Below are positions 26,502-36,242 of a DNA stretch of 43,731 bases, piece by piece; position 1 is the stretch's first letter; every line of letters starts with the position of its first letter. The position numbers and the translations under genes were made by a program. The DNA is taken from assembly GCA_002718395.1 (NCBI GenBank), contig PBEG01000013.1:1-43731 (forward strand). Reading direction: 5' to 3'. The stretch is from Chloroflexota bacterium. Its GTDB lineage: Bacteria > Chloroflexota > Dehalococcoidia > UBA2979. Below the pieces are notes generated by a model, which did not search any database, was not told where the DNA came from, and saw only the letters and a program-made list of their open reading frames with translations.

Positions 26502-27797
26502 ATGAATAAAAAAATTATACGACCAAAAAAACTAAGAGGCACAATTACTCCTCCTGGTGATAAATCGATAAGCCATCGTGCACTAATGATTAATGCAATT
26601 GCAGGGCAAACTGCTTCTATTAATGGAATTTTAGAATCTGAAGATATTCAGTCAACAATTAATTGTCTTAGGCAATTAGGTGTTGAGATAGAGATGCAAA
26701 AAGATGGAAGTTGCCAGGTTAAAGGGCTGGGTATTAATGGATTAAAGGCAACAGACCACGATCTAGATTGTGGAAATTCTGGTACGACAATTAGGTTATT
26801 AATGGGGTTGATTGCAAATATAGATGGAACAGCACGTTTGACAGGTGATAATTCATTGCAATCTAGACCTATGGAAAGAGTTTATAGTCTATTGAATGCA
26901 ATGGGAGCTAATATCTTTTCTGAAAAATCAAATGGGTGCGCGCCCATCATTGTAGAAGGGAAACAATTGACATCTAATCAATCTATTGAAATGACAATTG
27001 CATCAGCGCAAATAAAATCTGCTCTTATTTTAGCTGGTTTAAGCTCTAATGGGATATTAGAGATCATTGAGCCATTTAAGTCTCGTGATCATACAGAACG
27101 AATGCTATCTGCGATGGGAGCAAAAATTAATGTCCACGATAATAAAGTAACAGTATATGGTGATACGAATGAGCTTCAATCTATAGATATTGATGTACCA
27201 AGCGATATCAGTTCAGCAGCTCCTTGGATTGTTGCAGGTATTCTACATCCAGATGCAGAAATTGTAATTAAAAATGTATGCATTAATCAAACTCGTTCAG
27301 GCATTATTGATGTTTTTGTTGCAATGGGTGCAAAAATAGAGATTATGAATAAGCGACTTGTTGGCAATGAGGAAGTTGCTGATCTTGGCATTTATTCTAG
27401 TTCTTTGTCTGGAATACAAATTGATAAAGAATTAATTCCTCGTGCTATAGATGAGATACCGCTTATTGCTTTAGGTGCTTGTTTTGCCAATGGCAATACC
27501 AAAATAAGTAATATAAGTGAGTTAAAAGTTAAAGAAAGCAATAGATTGACTAATACCATTGAAATTATTAATCAATTTGGAGGCGAAGTTTTTTCATGCG
27601 AAGATGAGTTATTAATTAATGGTTTAAATAGTCTGCATGGTGCTAAACTTTATTGTGGCTCTGATCATAGAATGACGATGTTGGCAGGTATAGCATCATT
27701 GGTTTCAGAAGAAGAGTCAGAATTAATGAATATTGATTCAGTTAATGTGTCTTACCCAAATTTTTGGAATGATTTTGAAAAATTATGTGTAAGCTAA
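26502..27797 (+). CDS. aroA: 3-phosphoshikimate 1-carboxyvinyltransferase (EPSP synthase)
   Basis: 'GTITPPGDKSISHRALMINAIA', 'LDCGNSGTTIRLLMGL', 'GDNSLQSRPMERV', 'ELKVKESNRL', 'CGSDHRMTMLAGIA'. Confidence 0.96.
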   Translation: MNKKIIRPKKLRGTITPPGDKSISHRALMINAIAGQTASINGILESEDIQSTINCLRQLGVEIEMQKDGSCQVKGLGINGLKATDHDLDCGNSGTTIRLLMGLIANIDGTARLTGDNSLQSRPMERVYSLLNAMGANIFSEKSNGCAPIIVEGKQLTSNQSIEMTIASAQIKSALILAGLSSNGILEIIEPFKSRDHTERMLSAMGAKINVHDNKVTVYGDTNELQSIDIDVPSDISSAAPWIVAGILHPDAEIVIKNVCINQTRSGIIDVFVAMGAKIEIMNKRLVGNEEVADLGIYSSSLSGIQIDKELIPRAIDEIPLIALGACFANGNTKISNISELKVKESNRLTNTIEIINQFGGEVFSCEDELLINGLNSLHGAKLYCGSDHRMTMLAGIASLVSEEESELMNIDSVNVSYPNFWNDFEKLCVS

Positions 27798-27813
27798 TCG
27801 TTAAAGGAAAATA

Positions 27814-28371
27814 ATGCAAAAAATTATTGTTTTATCTGGTCCATCTGGTGTGGGGAAAGATGCAATTATTGACAACATTATGGAAAAACATGGTGATTTT
27901 GTCGTGCCTATAACTATGACTTCTCGACCAAAAAGAGAAAATGAACAAAATGGTAATGATTATTATTTTGTCTCAAATAAGGAATTTGAATTATCCATAA
28001 AACAAGAAGATCTTGTTGAATATTCTACAGTTTATGAACATTACTATGGTTTACCAAAATCAAGTATGATAGATGCTCTGTCAACAGGTAAGAATATATT
28101 GGTGAGATTAGATGTCAAAGGTGCTATAAGTATAATGAAACAGTACTCAAATTCTGTTTCAATTTTTGTATCTCCTGAAAACATGGAGCAATTATATCAA
28201 CGAATTAATTCACGTAATCAAGAAGACCAGAAAGAAATTAACAGAAGGATGAATATTGCTATTCAGGAAATTGCTCAAGCAAATCTTTTTGATCATGTCG
28301 TTTTAAATGAAGACGATCAATTAGATGCAAGCACAGAAATAATTATGGATTTAATTAAATACAACAAATAG
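27814..28371 (+). CDS. gmk: Guanylate kinase (or guanylate-kinase-like NMP kinase)
   Basis: 'VLSGPSGVGKDAIIDNI', 'PITMTSRPKRENEQNGNDYYFVSNKEFE', 'EYSTVYEHYYGLPKSSM', 'NILVRLDVKGAISI', 'QRINSRNQEDQKEINRRM'. Confidence 0.88.
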   Translation: MQKIIVLSGPSGVGKDAIIDNIMEKHGDFVVPITMTSRPKRENEQNGNDYYFVSNKEFELSIKQEDLVEYSTVYEHYYGLPKSSMIDALSTGKNILVRLDVKGAISIMKQYSNSVSIFVSPENMEQLYQRINSRNQEDQKEINRRMNIAIQEIAQANLFDHVVLNEDDQLDASTEIIMDLIKYNK

Positions 28372-28396
28372 ACAACTCATTAGTTAGGAGTGAATA

Positions 28397-29869
28397 TTGA
28401 ATCAATATTCTTTATCAATTGAAGAAGTAAAGCAGGTTGATGCAAGTCAATATAATGCAGTTGCTATCTATAAACAAATACGAGCAGATTTTGAAACTCC
28501 TCTTTCTATTTATCTTAAATTGCAAGGTGGTGATTATTCTTATTTGCTAGAATCAGCTGAATTTGGCAGGCAGGGACGCTATTCATTAATTGGGGCAGAC
28601 CCATATGAAATTTATGTTGAAGATAGTGATTCACATACCGATCCTCTGAAGTTTGTTGAAAAAAAATTACAGGAAATCAAAGCTCCAGCCTCGCAAGAGT
28701 TACCAAGTTTTTGCGGTGGAGCAGTTGGTTATCTATCATTTGAATATATATCAAATGTTGAATCAAGAATTAAAAGTGATTTGCCAGAAACTCTTGATGT
28801 GCCTAAATCATTATTTATGTTCTCTGACTCTGTAGTTGTTTATGATCATCTATTGCATAGTATTAAAATTGTTAGTCATGTTCGATTAAATGGTGATGTA
28901 GAGAAAAATTATGATTATGCAATAAATAAGATTGAAGAAATTATCATAAAAATTACACAACCGTTAGATGGCTTGCCATATGAACCAATCTCTGGAAAAA
29001 CTAATTCAGATGTTGTTTCAAATTGGTTACCAGAAGACTATAAAAATGCAGTTAATGTTATTAAGCAATATATTGAAAAGGGCGATATCATTCAAGCGGT
29101 TTTGTCACAGAGATTTAGCGTAGAAACAGGGGCTCATCCTTTTGAAATTTATAGGTCATTAAGAGCAATTAACCCATCACCTTATATGTATTTTATGAAA
29201 TTCAAAGACACTCATATTGTTGGTGCTTCTCCAGAGTTATTAGTTAAAATAGAAAATAATATAATTGAAAATCATCCAATCGCAGGTACAAGACCCCGCG
29301 GCAAGGATGCAAAAGAAGATTCAATCCTATCAAATGAGCTAAAAAATGATTCTAAAGAAATAGCTGAACATGTTATGTTGTTAGATTTAGGTCGTAATGA
29401 CATAGGGAAAGTAGCTAATTCTGGAACAGTTGAAGTCACTCAACAGTTTGATGTTGAATATTTTTCTCACGTGATGCATTTAGTTTCTCATGTAAGAGGA
29501 GAATTGAATCAAGAACATACTCCTTATGATGCGTTACGTTCATCATTTCCGGCAGGAACAGTTTCTGGAGCACCAAAAATTAGAGCAATAGAAATTATTC
29601 AAGAATTAGAACCTGATAAACGAGGCCCATATGCTGGAGCTGTTGGATTTTTTAGTACTACTGGTGATATAGAAACTTGTATTACGATTCGCACTATGGT
29701 CATACAAGATGGAACGGCATACATTCAGGCAGGTGGAGGAATTGTGTTTGATTCAGATCCTCAAAAAGAATTTAAAGAGACACAACATAAAGCCCAGGCA
29801 TTAATTGCTTCAATAAGAGATGCTGAGGCATATAACCATCTTGATAAAATTGGTCAATTAGGATATTAA
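28397..29869 (+). CDS. trpE: Anthranilate synthase component I
   Basis: 'LLESAEFGRQGRYSLIG', 'GDIIQAVLSQRFSV', 'NPSPYMYFMKF', 'ASPELLVKIE', 'HPIAGTRPRGKD', 'LLDLGRNDIGKVANSGTVEV', 'FPAGTVSGAPKIRAIEIIQELEP'. TTG start with TAGGAG SD. Confidence 0.96.
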   Translation: MNQYSLSIEEVKQVDASQYNAVAIYKQIRADFETPLSIYLKLQGGDYSYLLESAEFGRQGRYSLIGADPYEIYVEDSDSHTDPLKFVEKKLQEIKAPASQELPSFCGGAVGYLSFEYISNVESRIKSDLPETLDVPKSLFMFSDSVVVYDHLLHSIKIVSHVRLNGDVEKNYDYAINKIEEIIIKITQPLDGLPYEPISGKTNSDVVSNWLPEDYKNAVNVIKQYIEKGDIIQAVLSQRFSVETGAHPFEIYRSLRAINPSPYMYFMKFKDTHIVGASPELLVKIENNIIENHPIAGTRPRGKDAKEDSILSNELKNDSKEIAEHVMLLDLGRNDIGKVANSGTVEVTQQFDVEYFSHVMHLVSHVRGELNQEHTPYDALRSSFPAGTVSGAPKIRAIEIIQELEPDKRGPYAGAVGFFSTTGDIETCITIRTMVIQDGTAYIQAGGGIVFDSDPQKEFKETQHKAQALIASIRDAEAYNHLDKIGQLGY

Positions 29870-29873
29870 GTGG

Positions 29874-30458
29874 ATGCAAAATATGATACTAATTATTGAT
29901 AATTATGATTCATTTACCTATAACTTATTTCAGTATTTCTCTGAATTAAGTGATTTACCTATACAAGTTGTTAGAAACGATAGCGTAACTATAGATGAAT
30001 GCTTGCAATTACAACCACAGTATGTTGTGGTATCGCCTGGCCCATGTACGCCTAATGAAGCTGGAATCAGCACAGCATTAATTAATAAACTTGCAGGCGA
30101 GGTACCAATTTTAGGAGTATGTTTAGGGCATCAATGCATTGGCCAAGCATTTGGAGGCAAAATTGTGCCTGCAGGGGAAATTTTACATGGTAAAAAATCA
30201 ATAATCCATCATGATGAAAAAGGTATTTTCAATAATATACCTAAAGATTTTGCAGCAATTAGATATCATTCTTTAGTTATAGATGAAACAAGCTTGCCAA
30301 ATGGGCTAGAAATTTCTGCACGTTCTGATTCCAATTTAATAATGGGTATTAGGAATGAAGATTTGATGATTGAAGGAATTCAATTCCATCCAGAATCAAT
30401 TGCTACTGATTACGGCAAAAATATGATTGCAAATTTTCTTTCTATTTATCAACGTTAA
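29874..30458 (+). CDS. trpG: Anthranilate synthase component II (glutamine amidotransferase)
   Basis: 'LIIDNYDSFTYNLFQYFSEL', 'VVSPGPCTPNEAGIS', 'PILGVCLGHQCIGQAFGG', 'IEGIQFHPESIATDYG'. Confidence 0.96.
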   Translation: MQNMILIIDNYDSFTYNLFQYFSELSDLPIQVVRNDSVTIDECLQLQPQYVVVSPGPCTPNEAGISTALINKLAGEVPILGVCLGHQCIGQAFGGKIVPAGEILHGKKSIIHHDEKGIFNNIPKDFAAIRYHSLVIDETSLPNGLEISARSDSNLIMGIRNEDLMIEGIQFHPESIATDYGKNMIANFLSIYQR

Positions 30459-30479
30459 GTTCAGAAATTGGAGACTAGT

Positions 30480-31517
30480 ATGCCTAAAAATGTTTCAAAC
30501 GCGATTAACATAATTGTTAATGAACACCGAGATCTTAATGAAAATGAGGCATATAACGCGTTGAATGACATTATGATGGGCCAAGCTATAGATGAAGAAG
30601 TATCAAGTTTACTGACTTGCTTAGCAGAGAAAGGGGAAAGTGCATCAGAAATAAATGGCATGGTAAAAGTTATGCAAGAACAATGTTTGAAGGTTGGCCA
30701 AGTTGAGTATCCTCTTTTAGATACATGCGGGACAGGCGGTGCTGAGATAAAAACATTTAATGTTTCAACCGCGTCAGCTTTTGTAGCTGCTGCAGCAGGA
30801 GCAAATGTCGCTAAACATGGTAATCGGGCCATGACATCAAAATCCGGTTCAGCAGATTTTTTAGAAGCACTAGGAGTAAAAATTGACTTAGAGCCTAATG
30901 TAGTAAGTGCATGTATTAAAAATACGGGGATTGGTTTTATGTTTGCTCAAAGTTTTCATCCAGCTATGAAATATGTGGCGAACATAAGAAGATCTCTAGG
31001 ATTTAGGACAATATTTAATTTATTGGGTCCTTTGACTAATCCAGCACAAGCAAACTGTAGAATTCTTGGAACAAGTTCTGTAGAACTCGCAGAGAAAATG
31101 GCAACTGCCCTAACAAAAATGGATATTCGGCACGGCTTAGTTGTTACTGGCGAAGAGGGGATTGATGAAATTTCTATTATGGGCGCAACTCATATTTTTG
31201 AAATAAAAAATAATGAAATGAGTTCATATTCCATTCATCCTTCTGATTTTGGTCTAAATACACATGATATTAAAAAAGTTGAGAGTAAGTCGCCTAATGA
31301 AAATGCAGAAATTTTTCGTAACATCTTATCAGGTCAAGGACCGACAGAATATTTGGATTTTATATCTATCAATGCAGGTGCAGCTTTGTACACTACTGGT
31401 CATGCAAGTTCCATTGCTCAAGGAATAGGTATTGCCAATACAGTTATAGATAATGGAGATGTCGCAGCTAAAGTTGCTGCTTTTGTGGACTACACACAAA
31501 AAAATATTTCAGAATAA
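30480..31517 (+). CDS. trpD: Anthranilate phosphoribosyltransferase
   Basis: 'LLDTCGTGGAEIKTFNVSTASAFVAAAAGANVAKHGNRAMTSKSGSADFLEALG', 'FNLLGPLTNPA', 'RHGLVVTGEEGIDEISIMGAT'. Confidence 0.96.
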   Translation: MPKNVSNAINIIVNEHRDLNENEAYNALNDIMMGQAIDEEVSSLLTCLAEKGESASEINGMVKVMQEQCLKVGQVEYPLLDTCGTGGAEIKTFNVSTASAFVAAAAGANVAKHGNRAMTSKSGSADFLEALGVKIDLEPNVVSACIKNTGIGFMFAQSFHPAMKYVANIRRSLGFRTIFNLLGPLTNPAQANCRILGTSSVELAEKMATALTKMDIRHGLVVTGEEGIDEISIMGATHIFEIKNNEMSSYSIHPSDFGLNTHDIKKVESKSPNENAEIFRNILSGQGPTEYLDFISINAGAALYTTGHASSIAQGIGIANTVIDNGDVAAKVAAFVDYTQKNISE

Positions 31518-31533
31518 ATTATTGGATAATTAC

Positions 31534-32388
31534 ATGACAAAAAAAACAAACACAATTATAGATAAAATAGTATTGCAAGTTAAAAATAATTTAAATGAAA
31601 AAAAGAAATCATCTTCAACAATAGATATGATTAATTTAGCAAATAAAGATTCTAGAAAAGTTATTAGCTTATCTGAAAGAATTACACAAAAAACATTATC
31701 TGATTCAAATGTTGCACAAATTGGTCTAATTGCTGAAATTAAACGCGCGTCACCATCAAAAGGGGTTTTTGATAAAAACTTTGATGCAGCTGAAGTAGCA
31801 GATGTTTATGCTTCTAATGGCGTTTCAGGTATTTCAATTCTTACTGAACCTGATTATTTTTTAGGAAGCTTAGCTGATCTTAGATTATGTTATGAAAACC
31901 TGCTTCTTAATTATAAAAATGATAGACCAGCAATTTTAAGAAAAGATTTTATTATAGATTCATTTCAAGTTTATGAATCATTTATTAATGGAGCAGATGC
32001 TTTTTTGCTAATTTCAAAAATATTAGAGAAAAATCAAATAGTAGAACTTATGAACCACGGCAAAGCATTAGGCATTGAAGCGCTAATTGAGGTACATAAC
32101 AAAAAGGAATTACTTCAAGCCTTAGAAATAGGTGCTAAATTAATTGGTATAAATAATAGAAACTTAGATGATTTTTCAGAAAACTTAGAATTATCTATTC
32201 AGCTTTCTAAAGAGGCACCAAGTGACGTTGTTATAATTTCCGAATCAGGAATTAGAACTGTTGAAGATGTACGTAAACTAGTGGAACATAATATTGATGG
32301 AATATTAGTAGGAGAAGCGTTTATGTCTGGAGGCTTCAATCATAAAAATGTATCGAAAAAAATTCGCTCCTTTATGATGGTAGAGTAA
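31534..32388 (+). CDS. trpC: Indole-3-glycerol phosphate synthase
   Basis: 'GLIAEIKRASPSKGVF', 'GVSGISILTEPDYFLGSLADL', 'RPAILRKDFIIDSFQVYES', 'LIGINNRNLDDF', 'IISESGIRTVEDV'. Start reassigned to ATG 31534. Confidence 0.95.
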   Translation: MTKKTNTIIDKIVLQVKNNLNEKKKSSSTIDMINLANKDSRKVISLSERITQKTLSDSNVAQIGLIAEIKRASPSKGVFDKNFDAAEVADVYASNGVSGISILTEPDYFLGSLADLRLCYENLLLNYKNDRPAILRKDFIIDSFQVYESFINGADAFLLISKILEKNQIVELMNHGKALGIEALIEVHNKKELLQALEIGAKLIGINNRNLDDFSENLELSIQLSKEAPSDVVIISESGIRTVEDVRKLVEHNIDGILVGEAFMSGGFNHKNVSKKIRSFMMVE

Positions 32389-32394
32389 TTTATC

Positions 32395-33126
32395 ATGAAA
32401 ATTAAAATTTGTGGAATTAAAGATGTTGCAACAGCAGAATTTTGTAAAGGAACTGATGTTGATTTTGTTGGATTAGTCTTTACAAAATCTTCTAGAAAAA
32501 TTAGTGTACAAACTGCCGCAAAAATTGTAGATTCATTAGGTTCTCCATTAAAAAATTTTAAGTTTAATGACACATTGCCTAAACATCCAATTATGAATAC
32601 GAATGAATGGTTCGTTGAAAGCCATAAAGTTTTAGATTTTTATTTAAATATTAAAAAACCTCTTACCGTTGGTGTTTTTGCAAATGAATCTATTGAAGAA
32701 ATTAATAATATTGTTGAGGTAACAGGCATAGATTTAGTTCAATTGGCTGGTGAATACGATATTGAAGACTCACAAGCAATTAATTGTCAAACATTATATT
32801 CGTTGGGCATTAATGATTATTCGAGCCCCGAACTACTCAAGGATCAAATTCGTTCTGGATTTGCATTATCATTAATTTTTGATTCTTTAAGCTCAGATAG
32901 TTTAGGAGGTACAGGCAAGGTGTTTAATTGGGATATTTTGCAAGATATTTCTATTCAGATACCTTTTCTGCTTGCAGGTGGTTTAAATATTGATAATGTA
33001 GAATTAGCAATGAAGATTTGTAGACCGTGGGGATTAGATGTTTCAAGTGGAGTTGAAAGCAATGGAGTTAAAGATCTCAATTTAATTGAAGAGTTCGTTA
33101 ATAGAGTTAGGGGATTTAATGGTTAA
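32395..33126 (+). CDS. trpF: Phosphoribosylanthranilate isomerase
   Basis: '[16 protein letters not shown]', '[23 protein letters not shown]', '[29 protein letters not shown]', '[43 protein letters not shown]'. Confidence 0.93.
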   Translation: MKIKICGIKDVATAEFCKGTDVDFVGLVFTKSSRKISVQTAAKIVDSLGSPLKNFKFNDTLPKHPIMNTNEWFVESHKVLDFYLNIKKPLTVGVFANESIEEINNIVEVTGIDLVQLAGEYDIEDSQAINCQTLYSLGINDYSSPELLKDQIRSGFALSLIFDSLSSDSLGGTGKVFNWDILQDISIQIPFLLAGGLNIDNVELAMKICRPWGLDVSSGVESNGVKDLNLIEEFVNRVRGFNG

Positions 33127-34312
33127 AAAATTTCCAGATCAAGAAGGAAGATTTGGTGAATATGGTGGCAAATTTGTCCCTGAAACTTTGATGCCTGCGC
33201 TTAATGATTTAGAAAAAGAATTTAACTCGGCAATTACAAATGATGCATTTAATAATGAACTTAATTATCTTCTAAATACTTATGTAGGTAGACCTACTCC
33301 ATTAACTTATGCAAAAAATCTTTCTAAGCGAATAGGTTGTAAAATCTATTTAAAACGTGAAGATCTTTGTCATACAGGTGCACATAAAATCAATGCAGCA
33401 CTTGCCCAGGCTTTATTAGTAAAAAGAATGGGTAAAAAAAGGATAGTAGCTGAAACTGGAGCAGGTCAACATGGTGTTGCAACAGCAACTGCCTGTGCTT
33501 TATTAGGTATTCAGGCAGTTATCTATATGGGTTCCAAAGATTATGAAAGACAAAAAATTAATGTTGCACGTATGAAATTATTGGGCGCAAAGGTTGAACA
33601 AGTAAATTCTGGTTCCATGACTCTTAAAGATGCTATCAATGAAGCAATAAGGGATTGGGTAACAAATGTTGACAATACTCATTATTTAATTGGTAGCGTA
33701 GTAGGTCCACATCCTTATCCTGAAATGGTGAGGCATTTTCAATCAATTATTGGAGATGAAGTTAAAGAACAAATAAAAGAATATGAGGGTAAACTGCCTG
33801 ATTATATCCTTGCTTGTGTGGGAGGAGGGTCCAATGCCATGGGTATTTTTTACCCTTTTATTAATGAAAAAGACACAAATTTAATTGGGATTGAGGCTGC
33901 TGGTGAAGGCATTGATAAATCACATGCTGCAACGCTTTCTGCTGGCACTTTAGGTATTTTGCATGGCGCAAAATCTTTAGTTTTGCAAAATCAAGATGGT
34001 CAAATTGAAGAAGCTCACTCTATTTCAGCAGGCTTAGATTATCCAGGCGTTGGCCCAGAGCACGCCTGGTTAAAAGATACTAAGCGTACAACTTATTTTA
34101 GTGTTACTGATGAACAAGCTTTGGCTGGGGTTGAATTACTTGCTAATACTGAAGGAATTATTCCTGCTCTCGAAACAGCACATGCCATTGGTTATTTAGA
34201 AGAATTATCAAAAGAAATAAAATCAGATTCTGTATTAGTTTTAAATGTGAGTGGTCGCGGTGATAAAGACATGGACATTATTGCGAAGCGACTTAATTTT
34301 TTTACTAATTGA
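33119..34312 (+). CDS. trpB: Tryptophan synthase beta chain
   Basis: '[19 protein letters not shown]', '[24 protein letters not shown]', '[15 protein letters not shown]', '[13 protein letters not shown]', '[16 protein letters not shown]'. Overlaps the trpF 3' end by 8 bp. Confidence 0.97.
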   Translation: MVKKFPDQEGRFGEYGGKFVPETLMPALNDLEKEFNSAITNDAFNNELNYLLNTYVGRPTPLTYAKNLSKRIGCKIYLKREDLCHTGAHKINAALAQALLVKRMGKKRIVAETGAGQHGVATATACALLGIQAVIYMGSKDYERQKINVARMKLLGAKVEQVNSGSMTLKDAINEAIRDWVTNVDNTHYLIGSVVGPHPYPEMVRHFQSIIGDEVKEQIKEYEGKLPDYILACVGGGSNAMGIFYPFINEKDTNLIGIEAAGEGIDKSHAATLSAGTLGILHGAKSLVLQNQDGQIEEAHSISAGLDYPGVGPEHAWLKDTKRTTYFSVTDEQALAGVELLANTEGIIPALETAHAIGYLEELSKEIKSDSVLVLNVSGRGDKDMDIIAKRLNFFTN

Positions 34313-34323
34313 ATGTATTTGTT

Positions 34324-35004
34324 ATGATAAAGATATCATTAAAAGAAATTGCCCTGGTTATTTTTAGTCTTTTTTTATATATGGTGTCACTTGTTTTCTT
34401 GGTAATGCCAATAGAAATTATTTTTGGAATTTCTACTAAATTTGGTGGTGCAATTTTAGGTATTGCATGGCAAATCTCTGTCCTATTTTTTTTATTTCAA
34501 TACAGTATAAAAAAAAGATTATCATATGATTTTTTTGGTATCAGTTTTCCAAATTCTTGGAAATATTATATTTTTGCATGGGCTGGCTCTTATTTAATTT
34601 TTATTTTTTACGGGTTATTTTTGTATATTCTAGAATTTTTTGGCATTACAAATGCTATTGATAATTTTTCTGGCCAGGAATTACCCTTCAGTAAAAATGA
34701 GAATATCTATTTATTAATTCTTATGACTATATCTATAACTATTATTGCTCCTATTGTTGAAGAGATTTTATTCAGAGGCTATTTATTCAAAGCATTACTT
34801 TCCCATTTCCCTATTCAAGTATCTGCTTTAATTAGCGGTCTTAGTTTTTCACTTTTTCATTTACAATTAACGGTAGTAATTCCTTTTATGTTTGTTGGTT
34901 GGCTTTTTGCTAATACTAGGATAAGATCTGGATCACTGCTTCCTTCTATTTTTGCTCATGCAAGTATAAATAGTTTGAGCATGATATACTTTTTTGCTTC
35001 TTAA
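34324..35004 (+). CDS. CPBP (CAAX/Abi-type) intramembrane metalloprotease
   Basis: Multi-TM with 'PIVEEILFRGYLFKALL' (EExxxR), 'GLSFSLFHLQ' (FxxxH), 'PSIFAHASINSL' (HxxxN). Confidence 0.88.
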   Translation: MIKISLKEIALVIFSLFLYMVSLVFLVMPIEIIFGISTKFGGAILGIAWQISVLFFLFQYSIKKRLSYDFFGISFPNSWKYYIFAWAGSYLIFIFYGLFLYILEFFGITNAIDNFSGQELPFSKNENIYLLILMTISITIIAPIVEEILFRGYLFKALLSHFPIQVSALISGLSFSLFHLQLTVVIPFMFVGWLFANTRIRSGSLLPSIFAHASINSLSMIYFFAS

Positions 35005-35020
35005 TTTTTTAGGAATTAAT

Positions 35021-35821
35021 ATGACAAATAGAATCGACATACTCTTTAATGAACTTTCATTAAATAATGAGACTGCAGTGATCCCCTTTGTTCCTATCAG
35101 CTGGCCAAGTCCAAATCAAACAGAAGAAATTGTTGAAGAAGCACTCAATGCTGGAGCACATGCAATTGAATTAGGTGTTCCTTTTAGTGATCCTCTAGCA
35201 GATGGTGCTACTAATCAGCTGGCATATCAAGAAGCATTAAAGAATGGCGCAAATATGCAAGAATTATTTAAAATCGTTAATAATTTAAGAAATAAAAATG
35301 TAAATAAGCCAATAATTGCATTTAGTTATTTTAATCCTATTCATAGTTATGGATTGAAGAACTTTGCCAGTAAAGCTAAAGAAGTTGGATTAGACGGAGT
35401 AATTGTAGTTGATCTACCTCCTGAAGAATCAGAAATGTTTTCTAAATTATGTATTAATAATGATCTGCACCAAATTTTTTTACTTGCTCCTACCTCGACT
35501 GACATAAGAATAAGAAATGTTACTGAACAAGCATCAGGGTTTATTTATTGCGTTAGCGTATCTGGTACTACAGGTGTTAGAGAGAATTTTTCACAAGATT
35601 TAATACATTTTGTTGAAAAAATAAAACAACATACTGAAGTTCCAATTGTGATAGGCTTTGGTATTTCTAGCAAGCAACATATTGAATTTGTTAGCAAGAT
35701 TGCAAATGGTGCAGTTGTAGGAAGTGCATTTGTTGAATCTATAAGGGCAAATCAAGAAGGTGATCAATATAGAAAAATAACAGAATTTATACAAAATTTA
35801 GTTGAGGTGAATAATGAATAA
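35021..35821 (+). CDS. trpA: Tryptophan synthase alpha chain
   Basis: 'AGAHAIELGVPFSDPLADGATNQLA', 'VGLDGVIVVDLPPEES', 'LLAPTSTDIRIRNVTEQASGFIYCVSVSGTTGVRE', 'VIGFGISSKQHI', 'GAVVGSAFVE'. Confidence 0.95.
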   Translation: MTNRIDILFNELSLNNETAVIPFVPISWPSPNQTEEIVEEALNAGAHAIELGVPFSDPLADGATNQLAYQEALKNGANMQELFKIVNNLRNKNVNKPIIAFSYFNPIHSYGLKNFASKAKEVGLDGVIVVDLPPEESEMFSKLCINNDLHQIFLLAPTSTDIRIRNVTEQASGFIYCVSVSGTTGVRENFSQDLIHFVEKIKQHTEVPIVIGFGISSKQHIEFVSKIANGAVVGSAFVESIRANQEGDQYRKITEFIQNLVEVNNE

Positions 35822-35854
35822 ATTTATCTTAATGAGTAGAAAGAATGTGTTGCT

Positions 35855-36223
35855 ATGTCAAAAATTATGCTAGGTATTAGAGGTGCAATAACTATAGAAA
35901 ATAATGATTCTTTAGAGATCGTAAAGGGTTCTGAAGAATTATTATCTGAAATTATAAAATTAAATAATATTGCCTCTGAAGATATCGTGTCAATTTTCTT
36001 CAGTACTACAAAAGATTTAAATGCTGAATATCCTACCGTTGCTGCAAGAAATATTGGGTTAATAAATACCGCTTTAATGTGTACTCATGAAATGGATGTA
36101 CCAAACGGTCTAGAAAAATGTGTGCGTATACTACTACATGTAAACGCAAATCAAGGATACAATAACATAAAGCATGTTTATCTAAAAGGGGCAAAGAGTT
36201 TGCGACCAGATTTAATTGATTAA
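35855..36223 (+). CDS. aroH: Chorismate mutase, AroH class
   Basis: 'MLGIRGAITIENND', 'FSTTKDLNAEYPTVAARNIGL', 'ALMCTHEMDVPNGLEKCVRILLHVN', 'HVYLKGAKSLRPDL'. Conserved Arg/Cys/Glu/Arg/Tyr positions of the B. subtilis AroH type are present. Confidence 0.92.
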   Translation: MSKIMLGIRGAITIENNDSLEIVKGSEELLSEIIKLNNIASEDIVSIFFSTTKDLNAEYPTVAARNIGLINTALMCTHEMDVPNGLEKCVRILLHVNANQGYNNIKHVYLKGAKSLRPDLID

Positions 36224-36242
36224 ATAATCTAAGGATATAAAT

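Noticed and set aside
30461-30832. 123-aa - strand ORF opposite trpD
   Set aside because: Ala/Ser-rich complement of the trpD glycine/threonine-rich region; no support.
34324-35004. CPBP 'Abi' protein as a phage-defence or bacteriocin-immunity system
   Set aside because: CPBP proteases are widespread with diverse roles; no partner toxin, bacteriocin or defence genes lie nearby.
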